Source of the DNA: Kribbella voronezhensis
Lineage (GTDB): Bacteria > Actinomycetota > Actinomycetes > Propionibacteriales > Kribbellaceae
Assembly: GCF_004365175.1 (NCBI RefSeq)
Contig: NZ_SOCE01000001.1
Span: 5,215,403-5,279,402, forward strand
Direction of reading: 5' to 3'
Length of the DNA stretch: 64,000 nt
The translations under genes were made by a program, and so were the position numbers. Under the pieces are notes generated by a model that ran no database searches, was not told the DNA's origin, and was given only the letters and a program-made list of their open reading frames with translations. The stretch's first letter is position 1; the number at the start of each line of letters is the position of its first letter. Positions 1 through 7,260 of this stretch are shown here, piece after piece.

Positions 1-671
1 GCCGCCAGCGGGTCGTGCGTCACCATCACCACGGTCTGGCCGAACTCGCGGACCGAGCGGCGCAGGAAGCCCAGCACCTCGGCGCCGGAACGCGAGTCCA
101 GGTTGCCGGTCGGCTCGTCGGCGAACACGACCTCGGGCCGGCCGACGAGGGCGCGCGCAACGGCGACGCGCTGCTGCTGACCACCGGACAGTTCGGACGG
201 GCGGTGGGTGAGCCGGTCCTGCAGACCGAGGACGTCGACCAGCGTGGTCATCCACTGCTGGTCGGGTTTGCGGCCGCCGAGTTCCAGCGGCAGCAGGATG
301 TTGTCCTTGGCGCTGAGCATCGGCAGCAGGTTGAAGGACTGGAAGACGAAACCGATCCGGTCCCGGCGGATCCGGGTCAGCTCGGCGTCCGGCAGTTGGG
401 TCAGCTCGGTCTCACCGAGCAGCACCTGGCCGCCGGTCGGAGTGTCCAGCCCGGCCAGGCAGTGCATCAGGGTCGACTTGCCCGACCCCGACGGCCCCAT
501 GATCGCGGTGAACCGGCTGACCCCGAAGTCGACCGACACCCCGTCGAGCGCGGCGACCGCGGTATCGCCGGAGCCGTACACCTTGCGCAACTCGTGCGCG
601 CGGATCGCCGTACGGTCTGCTGTGTTCTGCGGCAAACGGCCGAGCGGCAACTCGCCGGTCTGGATGCTCAT
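1..671 (-). CDS. ABC transporter ATP-binding protein, MacB/LolD type (3' end cut off by window)
   Basis: ATPase subunit that would energise an exporter or lipoprotein-type permease of the MacB/FtsX class. The visible 223 residues contain the Walker A motif (GPSGSGKST, about residue 50), a Q-loop (FVFQSFNLLP), the signature LSGGQQQRVAVARAL, Walker B (VVFADEPTG) followed by NLDS, and the switch histidine in VMVTHD. The ATG at 671 has a GGAG ribosome site 4-10 bases upstream. The last few residues and stop lie left of position 1, and the FtsX-like permease expected to follow would also be off-window. It points the same way as the two-component cluster at 789-2961, which lies upstream across a 117-base gap, so that pair may regulate it; such adjacency is common for envelope-stress exporters. 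Family assignment is firm; substrate unknown. Confidence 0.93.
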   Translation of the reverse strand, partial: MSIQTGELPLGRLPQNTADRTAIRAHELRKVYGSGDTAVAALDGVSVDFGVSRFTAIMGPSGSGKSTLMHCLAGLDTPTGGQVLLGETELTQLPDAELTRIRRDRIGFVFQSFNLLPMLSAKDNILLPLELGGRKPDQQWMTTLVDVLGLQDRLTHRPSELSGGQQQRVAVARALVGRPEVVFADEPTGNLDSRSGAEVLGFLRRSVREFGQTVVMVTHDPLA

Positions 672-788
672 CGTTCTCCTCGAAGTGCCCTGAACGAGAC
701 GATCTCGCCCACACTCCGAAAAGGTAGTGACCGGCAACCCCCGAAGAGTCGGACCAGGGAATGGACTGTCCGTACGACCTGAGTCGTA

Positions 789-1091
789 CTAGTCCGCCGA
801 ACTCCTTGCCCACTCAGTGATCTTGTAGGCCAGGCTGTCGCGCGGCGCTGGATCGCCACTCAACTCACTCGACGTCCACTTGGGGCTCAGCAGCAGGTCG
901 GTATGGCTACCGTCGTGCCGATGGATCCGCAGCCGGACTCTTCCGGGGAAGAGGTACTCGAACCTGGCGAAGGCGATCTGGGCGCGCGGTATCCGCCTGG
1001 TGCCGAAGGGGTTGCTGATGACGAGTTCGTCGTCGGTGGTCGCCAAGGTGAACTTCCACCGGCCGAAGCCGCGACTACGCAGTACCGGCAT
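789..1091 (-). CDS. Small PH-like domain protein, 100 aa
   Basis: Short protein with alternating beta-strand pattern and one C-terminal helix (FTLATTDDELVISNPFG, then RIPRAQIAFARFEY, RVRLRIHRHDG and a terminal SLAYKITEWARS helix). This pattern is typical of compact bacterial PH-like domains; I assign this by pattern only. The ATG overlaps the TGA of the upstream response regulator gene in the form TGATG, so it is translationally coupled to the two-component pair and is probably the third gene of that operon. Role unknown; it could be a membrane- or partner-binding accessory of the kinase/regulator system. Confidence 0.7.
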   Translation of the reverse strand: MPVLRSRGFGRWKFTLATTDDELVISNPFGTRRIPRAQIAFARFEYLFPGRVRLRIHRHDGSHTDLLLSPKWTSSELSGDPAPRDSLAYKITEWARSSAD

Positions 1092-1777
1092 CACTTGCTG
1101 GCTTTGACCAGGCCGGTTTCGTAGCCGAGGACAACCAGGGCGACCCGGTCGCGGAGGCCGGTCTTGGCGAGGATGCGGCCGATGTGGGTCTTGACCGTTG
1201 CCTCGGACAACGTGAACAGCTGGGCGATCTCGGTGTTCGACAGACCGCGGGCGACCTCGACCAGTACCTCGCGTTCGCGGGCGGTCAGCTCGCCCAGGTC
1301 GGGTCGCTCGGTCTCGCCGTCCGGGAGCGCGCCGGCGAAGTGCTCGAGCAGGCGCCGCGTCGTACTGGGGGAGACGACCGCGTCGCCGGAGTGCACCTGC
1401 CTGATCGCCGACAGCAGGTCGGCCGGCGGCGTGTTCTTCAGCAGGAATCCGGCCGCACCCGCCTTGATCGCCGCGAACGCGTACTCGTCCAGGTCGAACG
1501 TCGTCAGCACGATCACTCTGGGGGCCTGCGGCAACGACTGCAGTTGCCGGGTCGCCTCGACCCCATCCAGGCGGGGCATCCGGACATCCATCAGTACGAC
1601 GTCGCTCGCGGTCACCCGCAGCTTCTCCAGTGCCTCGCCGCCGTCGCCGGCCTGGCCGACGACCCGCATGTCGGGCTGCGAGTCCACCAGCATGGTGAAC
1701 CCGGCGCGGACCAGTTCCTGGTCGTCCACCAGGAACACCCGGATCACGGCGTCTTCGGCGGGTCCGGTCTCGGTCAC
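1091..1777 (-). CDS. NarL/LuxR-family response regulator
   Basis: DNA-binding response regulator of 228 residues. The receiver domain (about 12-128) carries the acidic pair DDQ at 18-20, the phospho-acceptor Asp64 in VLMDVRMP, the conserved Thr in VLTTFD and Lys in FLLKNTP. A GerE/LuxR helix-turn-helix follows (LTAREREVLVEVARGLSNTEIAQLF to TVKTHIGRIL, about 162-205). The gene overlaps the sensor kinase gene by 4 bases (ATGA) and its stop overlaps the start of the PH-like gene, giving one tightly coupled operon. The target is not known from sequence; the neighbouring ABC exporter is a plausible one. Confidence 0.95.
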   Translation of the reverse strand: MTETGPAEDAVIRVFLVDDQELVRAGFTMLVDSQPDMRVVGQAGDGGEALEKLRVTASDVVLMDVRMPRLDGVEATRQLQSLPQAPRVIVLTTFDLDEYAFAAIKAGAAGFLLKNTPPADLLSAIRQVHSGDAVVSPSTTRRLLEHFAGALPDGETERPDLGELTAREREVLVEVARGLSNTEIAQLFTLSEATVKTHIGRILAKTGLRDRVALVVLGYETGLVKASK

Positions 1778-2961
1778 TGATCTCCTCCAGCAGGCAGGTT
1801 GTACGGCAAGGTGGCGACCACTTCGTAGCCACCGCCGGTCTTCGGGCCGGCGTTCACCGTACCGCCGGAGATCGAGGCGCGTTGCTGCATCCCGATCAGC
1901 CCGTGCCCCGGATCACTGCCCGGCGCGAGCCCGGCACCGCGACCGTCGTCGGTGACCACCACCGTCAGCATCTCGCGTCCGAAGTCCAGCCGGACGGAGG
2001 TGCGCGCTCCCGGCCCGGCGTGTTTCAGCGTGTTGGTCAGCCCCTCCTGCACGATCCGGTACGCCGTCAGTCCCAGCAGCGCCGGGAGATCGCGCGGGGT
2101 GCCGGTCACCTGGTAGTCGACGGACAGCCCGGTCTGGCGGACGTTGTCGATCAGCTCGGGCAGCGAAGAGACACCCGGTTGGGGGCGGGGCTGGTTCGGA
2201 TCCACCTCGTTGGGCTGGGCGTCCTGTTTCAGCAGGCCGAGCATCTTGCGCATCTCGGTGAGCGACGCGCGGCCGGTGTCGCCGATGGTGGCCAGCGCCT
2301 TCTTGGCCTGCTCGGGCGACGCGTCCGCGGCGTACAGGCCTCCGTCGGCCTGGACGATCATGATCGACAAGCCGTGCGCGACGACGTCGTGGATCTCGCG
2401 GGCGATCCTGGTCCGCTCGTTCGAGACCGCCAGTTTGGCCTCGCGGTCGCGGTCCCGCTCGAGTTGGGCCGCGCGTTCCTCGAGTTGCTGCACGTACATG
2501 CCTCTGGTGCGGCGGCGTTCACCGAAGGCCCAGACGCCGAAGACGAGCGCGCCCAGCGACACCATCATGGTGGCCTGCTGGCGCCAGTCGTTGCTGGTGT
2601 TGTAGCGGGATGTCGCCATCAGGACGCCCATGCCGCCGACGGCCAGAGCGATCCGGCTGTACCGGACCTCGCCGTACACGGAGATCGCGTACAGCGCCAC
2701 CAGCAGGCCGACGTTCCCGCCCTGCAAAGGGGTTCCGATCAGCCATTGCAGGACGGCGACCGCGGAGACGCCGAAGAAGACGACCTCGGGGTGGGTGCGC
2801 CGCCAGATCAGCGGGACCAGCATCATCAGCCCGAGGATGCCGCCGAAGTGCTCCTGGGTCAGCGAGATCAGGCCGAAGAACATCGTCAGGGCACCGGCGA
2901 ACAGCAGGTCGAACGCCTTGCTCTTCGCCGGTACGTCGCGCGCGGCCAGGATCCCCGTCAT
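1774..2961 (-). CDS. Sensor histidine kinase, HisKA_3 (NarX/DesK-like)
   Basis: Membrane sensor kinase of 395 residues, partner of the response regulator at 1091-1777. The N-terminal 150 residues contain about four to five hydrophobic helices without a large extracellular sensor loop. A coiled-coil linker (EERAAQLERDRDREAKLA) leads to the dimerisation box with the phosphorylatable His191 (AREIHDVVAHGLS). The HATPase_c domain has the N-box (GLTNTLKHAGPGA), G1 (VTDDGRGAG) and G2 (GHGLIGMQQR). The ATG at 2961 follows a purine-rich stretch. Loss of an obvious ligand domain suggests sensing at or within the membrane, as for cell-envelope stress kinases; that is inference. Confidence 0.94.
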   Translation of the reverse strand: MTGILAARDVPAKSKAFDLLFAGALTMFFGLISLTQEHFGGILGLMMLVPLIWRRTHPEVVFFGVSAVAVLQWLIGTPLQGGNVGLLVALYAISVYGEVRYSRIALAVGGMGVLMATSRYNTSNDWRQQATMMVSLGALVFGVWAFGERRRTRGMYVQQLEERAAQLERDRDREAKLAVSNERTRIAREIHDVVAHGLSIMIVQADGGLYAADASPEQAKKALATIGDTGRASLTEMRKMLGLLKQDAQPNEVDPNQPRPQPGVSSLPELIDNVRQTGLSVDYQVTGTPRDLPALLGLTAYRIVQEGLTNTLKHAGPGARTSVRLDFGREMLTVVVTDDGRGAGLAPGSDPGHGLIGMQQRASISGGTVNAGPKTGGGYEVVATLPYNLPAGGDQ

Positions 2962-3063
2962 GCGGGTCAGGGTACGGCGAATCGCCGCCGCTCAAGTCAT
3001 GCCACGGGCGGAAGTCGCCGTCCTACCGTGGTCCTGTTACGTGTCCTTCTTACTTGTGCGGCC

Positions 3064-3714
3064 TTACTTGTGCGGACGGGTGGCCAAGGTCGGTTTCGCC
3101 TCCAGGCCGGACAGCCCGTTCCAGGCCAGGTTGACCAGGTGCGCCGCCACATCGGTCTTCTTCGGGCGGCGGACGTCGAGCCACCACTGCCCGGTCAGCG
3201 CGACCATGCCGACCAGCATCTGCGCGTACATCGGGGCGAACTTCGGATCCAGTCCGCGGCGCTTGAACTCCTCGGCCAGGATGTGCTCGACCCGGGTGCC
3301 GACGTCGCTGAGAATCGAGATGAACGACCCGGTGGACGAACCGACCGGCGAATCCCGGACCAGGATGCGGAACCCGTCGGAGGAGCTCTCGATGTAGTCC
3401 AGCAGCGCGAGCGCGGCCTGCTCGACGAGTTCGTGCGCGCGGCCGGCGGTCAGCGACGCCGTCACGGTGTCGAGCAACTTGCGGACCTCGCGGTCCACCA
3501 CCACGGCGTACAGGCCCTCCTTGCCGCCGAAGTGCTCGTAGACGACCGGCTTGGACACCTCGGCCTTGGCCGCGATCTCCTCCACCGAGGTCGCTTCGAA
3601 CCCCTTCTGGGCGAACAGCCCCCGCGCGATGGTGATGAGTTGTTCACGCCGCTCAGCGCTCGTCATCCGCACCCGGGTGGATCGACGCGGTCTGGGTTCG
3701 GTCACTGATGCCAC
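3064..3714 (-). CDS. TetR-family transcriptional regulator, probably of the desaturase
   Basis: 216-residue repressor. The N-terminal HTH lies at about residues 20-70, with helix 2-3 TSVEEIAAKAEVSKPVVYEH and the following FGGKEGLY. The remainder is an all-helical ligand/dimer domain. It is transcribed in the same direction as the fatty-acid desaturase, 74 bases after that gene, so the two are probably one unit. The palindromic repeats upstream of the desaturase (4946-4975) are a good candidate for its operator. Actinobacterial desaturase genes are often controlled by such TetR proteins sensing acyl-CoA. The listed start is GTG at 3714; a second GTG three codons in (3705) is equally possible. 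Confidence 0.9.
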   Translation of the reverse strand: MASVTEPRPRRSTRVRMTSAERREQLITIARGLFAQKGFEATSVEEIAAKAEVSKPVVYEHFGGKEGLYAVVVDREVRKLLDTVTASLTAGRAHELVEQAALALLDYIESSSDGFRILVRDSPVGSSTGSFISILSDVGTRVEHILAEEFKRRGLDPKFAPMYAQMLVGMVALTGQWWLDVRRPKKTDVAAHLVNLAWNGLSGLEAKPTLATRPHK

Positions 3715-3788
3715 GCCCCTGAGATCACGTCAGCATCATGCCGTACGCCGGTGTTGCCGCGTGGGAGATTTACCAGCCGGTGGACCCT

Positions 3789-4913
3789 TCAGACGTCGGC
3801 CGCGCGGACGCGACGAGCCTCCAGCCGCTCCTTGACCGGCCAGCGGACATCCGAGACCCAGCCCCACCGCTCGAACAACCAGATGCACCGCGCCGACGTG
3901 TCGAGCTGACCACGCAGTACGCCGTGGCGCGCGCAGGTCGGGTCGGAATGGTGCAGGTTGTGCCACGACTCGCCCTGACTCAGGATCGCCAGCCACCACA
4001 CGTTGCCCGACTTGTCCCGGCTCTTGAACGGCCGGGCGCCGATCGTGTGACAGATCGAGTTGATCGACCAGGTGACGTGGTGAAGCAGCGCGATCCGGAC
4101 CAGGCTCGCCCAGAAGAACGCGGTCAGCGCGCCCTCGATCGACCACGACCACAGGCCGCCGATGATCGCGGGGGCGAGGAGAGAGAACAGCACCAGCGCG
4201 GGGAACAGCTTCGAGACGCGAACGACGTCGCGATCCTTGAGAAGATCCGGCGCGTACTGCCGGGCCGGCGTCTGCTCGCTGTCGAACAACCAGCCGATGT
4301 GGGCGTGCAGGAAGCCTTTGGTCAGAGCTTTGAGATTGGTGCCGTACTTCCAGGGGCTGTGCGGATCGCCGTCGCGGTCGGAGAACTTGTGATGCTTGCG
4401 GTGGTCGGCCACCCACCGAACCACCGGCCCCTCGATCGCGAGCGAACCGGCGATCGCCAGCGCATACTTCAGCGGCCTGTTCGGCTTGAACGACTTGTGC
4501 GTGAAATACCGATGGAAGCCGATCGAGATGCCGTGACCGGAGAGCGTGTAGAAAACCACGGCCAGTACGACGTCGCGCCAGCCGAGGAACCCACCCCACG
4601 CAACCGGCACGGCCGCCAGGAGCGCGAGGAAGGGGATCCCGATGAACAACGCGAGCGCCACCTGCTCCCAGACACCCTTCTGCTCACCCCCAAGCGTCCC
4701 CTTCTCAGCATCAAACCCACCCACCTGCCCGGCGACCTGCCCGGCCGCCCGCACGGTGCCGTGCCCGGCCTCCTGCTCGTCCCCCTGCACGGTGCCGTGC
4801 CCGGCCGCCTGCGCGGCGCCCTGCTCGCCGGCGTGCTGGACGGCTTGGTCGGTGGCCTGCTCGTCGGCCTGCGTGGCGCCTGTAGGCGCCTGGATTGCGG
4901 CAGCTGGAGTCAT
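3789..4913 (-). CDS. Acyl-CoA/fatty-acid desaturase (delta-9 type)
   Basis: Membrane-bound di-iron desaturase introducing a double bond into fatty acyl chains. All three histidine boxes are present: HRYFTH (134-139), HRKHH (171-175) and HNLHH (318-322), with hydrophobic segments around 85-120, 145-160 and 235-280. Residues about 15-70 form a low-complexity, Gln/Ala/Gly-rich tail with an internal duplication around HGTVQG and HGTVRA; the DNA shows the same local duplication near 4750-4805, so this tail looks like a recent expansion and is not part of the fold. ATG at 4913 is preceded by GAGGGA. It is followed by a TetR gene and preceded by tandem palindromes, so its expression is probably tuned to membrane lipid state. 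Confidence 0.93.
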   Translation of the reverse strand: MTPAAAIQAPTGATQADEQATDQAVQHAGEQGAAQAAGHGTVQGDEQEAGHGTVRAAGQVAGQVGGFDAEKGTLGGEQKGVWEQVALALFIGIPFLALLAAVPVAWGGFLGWRDVVLAVVFYTLSGHGISIGFHRYFTHKSFKPNRPLKYALAIAGSLAIEGPVVRWVADHRKHHKFSDRDGDPHSPWKYGTNLKALTKGFLHAHIGWLFDSEQTPARQYAPDLLKDRDVVRVSKLFPALVLFSLLAPAIIGGLWSWSIEGALTAFFWASLVRIALLHHVTWSINSICHTIGARPFKSRDKSGNVWWLAILSQGESWHNLHHSDPTCARHGVLRGQLDTSARCIWLFERWGWVSDVRWPVKERLEARRVRAADV

Positions 4914-4940
4914 GGCGTATCCCTCGTGACGTTGGACGGG

Positions 4941-4977
4941 TTACCTACGCCACCGTAACCTACGCCTCCGTAGGTAA
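4941..4977. promoter_or_regulatory. Tandem palindromic operator upstream of the desaturase
   Basis: Two inverted repeats sit side by side 28-65 bases upstream of the desaturase ATG. The second is a perfect 7-base arm palindrome, ACCTACG-CCTC-CGTAGGT (4958-4975). The first shares the core TACG-CCAC-CGTA (4946-4957). The centres are 15 bases apart. Position and symmetry are what is expected of a TetR-type repressor, and the TetR gene at 3064-3714 in the same unit is the obvious candidate. Binding is inferred, not shown. Confidence 0.72.
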
Positions 4978-5036
4978 GGAACCCCTTCGCGTGTCCGCCC
5001 CACCCCCATGGCACACTGTTCCGGCGTACAACGCGA

Positions 5037-5108
5037 TCCCCCGTGGGGTAATCGGCAGCCCGCGAGACTTTGAATCTCGAAGATCTGGATCGAAACCAGG
5101 CGGGGGAG
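5037..5108 (+). tRNA. tRNA-Gln (anticodon UUG)
   Basis: Cloverleaf read by eye. The acceptor stem TCCCCCG (5037-5043) pairs with CGGGGGA (5101-5107), with G5108 as discriminator. The D arm is GGG/CCC around TAATCGGCAG. The anticodon stem CGAGA/TCTCG encloses loop CTTTGAA with anticodon TTG at 5070-5072. The T stem TCTGG/CCAGG (5084-5088/5096-5100) encloses ATCGAAA. No CCA is encoded. The T-loop starts with A where T54 is nearly universal, which is odd and may mean a slightly degenerate copy. A rho-independent terminator follows at once. Confidence 0.8.
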
Positions 5109-5115
5109 CAACACG

Positions 5116-5150
5116 AAGCCCGGCTCGGCTGATGTCGAGCCGGGTTTCCT
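5116..5150 (+). terminator. Terminator of tRNA-Gln
   Basis: A 9-bp GC-rich stem, CCCGGCTCG (5119-5127) with CGAGCCGGG (5136-5144), extended by A/T pairs at the base, has an 8-base loop and is followed by TTTCCT. It ends 8 bases after the tRNA and is a typical intrinsic terminator. Confidence 0.85.
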
Positions 5151-5350
5151 ATATCCCCCACGCGCGCTCCTTCGTCGCCCGCTCCCGCCCACTGATAGTC
5201 CGCGGCTCCTCTGTCGCCGCTCGCTGTGGGTGAGGTTGGCGGTTGGGTTTTCCGACGCGGCCTCCATCGTTGGCCGCTCCCGCCTGCCTGGGTCGCGGTT
5301 CCTTCGTCGCCGCTCGGCTGTGGCTGGGCTCGGCGGTTCGGTTTCTCGGC
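5151..5350. repeat. Dispersed intergenic repeat, two tandem diverged copies
   Basis: Copy of the window-wide repeat whose consensus begins CCCACGC, then CTCCTCCGTCG, then CTCCCRCCC, then CCGCNGCTCCTCCGTCG. The first copy spans about 5154-5225. A more diverged second copy (about 5265-5345), including CTTCGTCGCCGCTCGGCTG and the TTGGCGGTTGGGTTTTC/CGGCGGTTCGGTTTCTC tails, follows in tandem with a period near 100 bases. It lies directly downstream of tRNA-Gln and its terminator and carries no convincing gene. Confidence 0.65.
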
Positions 5351-5385
5351 CGCGGTGTGGCGTTCGTGCATGAAACGATCTCTTG

Positions 5386-5835
5386 GTGGACGAGGACCGG
5401 AGGAGTTCGGCAGTCAGGGCGTTGATTGAGCTTGCGGCCAGTGGCGACTATCTGGATCGGGCTGATGCGGGGCGGGCCTTGGCGAGTTTCGCGATGGTGG
5501 ACGGAGCGCGGGAGGTGCTGCTGGGGCTGGTGCTTGATGCCGGCGACACGTTCGTGACGGTTGCGACGGCGGAGGCTTTGCTTCGGCGGCAGGATCTTGC
5601 CGGGTTCGCGATTGTCGCTGAGGTGTTGGGTTTGGCGGACTTTCAGCATCGGACCTATATCGACCAGGCCGTGACGGCGGTCTTCTTGGTGTTTGCGTCG
5701 GAGAGGGATCGGGCGATGGAAGCGTGTGAAGCTTTGTCGCTCGATGGCAGCGCAGGGGTTCGTCAGGGGGCCGTCGTACTGCGCGAGATGCTCGCTCAAG
5801 TTGGTCCGTTGCTCTTTCCGCAGGAGCCGGCCTGA
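5386..5835 (+). CDS. HEAT-repeat-like helical protein
   Basis: Protein of about 149 residues made of paired amphipathic helices (VRALIELAASGDYLDRADAG, VATAEALLRR, FAIVAEVLGL), as in armadillo/HEAT-type scaffolds. A start at GTG 5386 or TTG 5383 is possible; neither has a strong ribosome site. No catalytic motif is visible. It is followed 65 bases later by the cyclase-fold gene, in the same direction. Both genes use TTG and GGG codons more than the housekeeping genes further on. The family assignment rests on the repeat pattern only and the role is unknown. Confidence 0.6.
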   Translation: MDEDRRSSAVRALIELAASGDYLDRADAGRALASFAMVDGAREVLLGLVLDAGDTFVTVATAEALLRRQDLAGFAIVAEVLGLADFQHRTYIDQAVTAVFLVFASERDRAMEACEALSLDGSAGVRQGAVVLREMLAQVGPLLFPQEPA

Positions 5836-5900
5836 GTGTCGGCGGCGGCGCACAGACTGGGAGTGATGGTCCTGGGTTGTTGGAGTGAAGGGGACGGGCG

Positions 5901-6854
5901 ATGACGGGCGAGGACGCGGTGGTGGGGTGGTTGTTGGAGGGGGATCCTGCGGTTCGGTGGCAGGTGTTGCGGGAGTTGGGTGGGGTGGGCGAGGAGGAGG
6001 TTGCGGCTGAGCGGGCGCGGGTGGGAGTGGAGGGGGTGGGGGCGCGCTTGCTTGCGTTGCAAGGGGATGACGGGGCGTGGGGTGGGGTGGCGTGGAATCG
6101 GGGGTGGGACTCGACCATGCATGTGTTGATGTTGTTGCGGGAGTTGGGGTTGGACCCGGCGGGTGAGCCTGCGCGGACGGCAGTTGGTCTGGTGCGCGAG
6201 AAGGTGACGTGGCGGGGAAGTAGGCCCGAGGAGAGCGACGCGAACGGCTTCTTCGAGGGGGAAGTTGAGCCGTGTATCAACGGGCAGGTTGCGGCGGTGG
6301 GGGCCTACTTCGGTGAGGATGTGCGGGGGCTTGTAGACCGGTTGCTGGGTGAGCAGTTGGGTGATGGTGGGTGGAACTGCGAAGCCGAGATCGGGGCGAC
6401 GCGGTCGTCGTTCAACACCACGATCTGTGTGCTGGAAGCGTTGTTGGAGTGGGAGAACCACGGGGGTGCTGCTCCGGAGGTCACTGAGGCGCGGCTGCGG
6501 GGGCAGGAGTATCTGCTCGCTCGGCGGCTTTTCCGGCGGTCGACCGGCGAGGTGATCGAGCGCGATCGCAAAGGTGGGTCGGACTGGACTCGGTTCGCGT
6601 TTCCGACGTGGTGGCATTACGACGTACTGCGTGGGTTGGAGTACCTGCGGAGTGCGGATGTCACGCCAGACGAGCGTGTGGCCGAGGCGATCGATCTGGT
6701 TGCGTCCAAGCGGGACGATGACGGCCGATGGGCGTTGGAGACCAGCTACCCCGGCACGATGCCGGTCGAACTGGGCGAGACCGTTGGGCAACCCAGCCGG
6801 TGGATCACCCTCCGAGCATTGCGCGTCCTGGACTGGTGCGCACAGCGCGGTTGA
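5901..6854 (+). CDS. Squalene-cyclase/prenyltransferase-fold protein (alpha/alpha barrel)
   Basis: 317 residues with repeated helical units and QW-like features of the terpene-cyclase/prenyltransferase fold (LLALQGDDGAWGG, LLGEQLGDGGWNCE, VASKRDDDGRWAL). The protein is about half the length of a true squalene-hopene cyclase and I see no DxDD catalytic motif, so it is unlikely to cyclise squalene. Similar actinobacterial proteins are often labelled squalene cyclase from the fold alone. ATG at 5901 follows a purine-rich stretch (GGGGACGGGCG). Codon choice is unusually rich in TTG and GGG. It stands alone, with no isoprenoid genes nearby. Biochemical role unknown. Confidence 0.75.
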   Translation: MTGEDAVVGWLLEGDPAVRWQVLRELGGVGEEEVAAERARVGVEGVGARLLALQGDDGAWGGVAWNRGWDSTMHVLMLLRELGLDPAGEPARTAVGLVREKVTWRGSRPEESDANGFFEGEVEPCINGQVAAVGAYFGEDVRGLVDRLLGEQLGDGGWNCEAEIGATRSSFNTTICVLEALLEWENHGGAAPEVTEARLRGQEYLLARRLFRRSTGEVIERDRKGGSDWTRFAFPTWWHYDVLRGLEYLRSADVTPDERVAEAIDLVASKRDDDGRWALETSYPGTMPVELGETVGQPSRWITLRALRVLDWCAQRG

Positions 6855-6865
6855 GCGCGGTGGGT

Positions 6866-7153
6866 TCAGACATCGACGGTCAGGCGGATGGTCAGTTCGT
6901 CGCCCTCGTCGATCAGTTCGGCTTTTCGGACCCAGGATTTGAGGGGGACCACGTAGGCGCCGTCTTTGGGGAAGAGGGAGGTGGTCCAGGTGGTGTCGCC
7001 GATGTGGGCGGTGACGGGGATCATTCCCCAGCCGTAGCTGACGGCGGTCGAGGTTGCTTCCAGTTGGCCGGATTCGTCGTCGGGCACGGTGACGAAGTAC
7101 CAGGGTGCGGGCCCTCGCCAGTACCAGACCTCGCCGGTGAACTGCACATCCAT
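6866..7153 (-). CDS. DUF1905 domain protein
   Basis: 95-residue beta-rich protein. The sequence begins MDVQFTGEVWYWRGPAPWYF and continues with GWGMIPVTAHIGDTTWTTSLFP and YVVPLKSWVRKAE, which is the characteristic pattern of the DUF1905 family of small beta-barrel proteins. Function of the family is not established. It is transcribed convergently with the cyclase-fold gene (12-base gap). The ATG at 7153 has no strong ribosome site in view. Confidence 0.82.
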   Translation of the reverse strand: MDVQFTGEVWYWRGPAPWYFVTVPDDESGQLEATSTAVSYGWGMIPVTAHIGDTTWTTSLFPKDGAYVVPLKSWVRKAELIDEGDELTIRLTVDV

Positions 7154-7260
7154 GTCCTCAAGATAGAAGGTGCCGGTCCGCCAGGCGGGTTTGTTTGTGG
7201 GTGGGGGGTGGGTGACTATTGGGCGGCTGGGGTGAGTGGGGGTTGGGCGAGAGGGTTCGG

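Noticed and set aside
1882..3708. 608-residue protein opposite the kinase and TetR genes
   Set aside because: Shadow frame that spans two real genes on the other strand.
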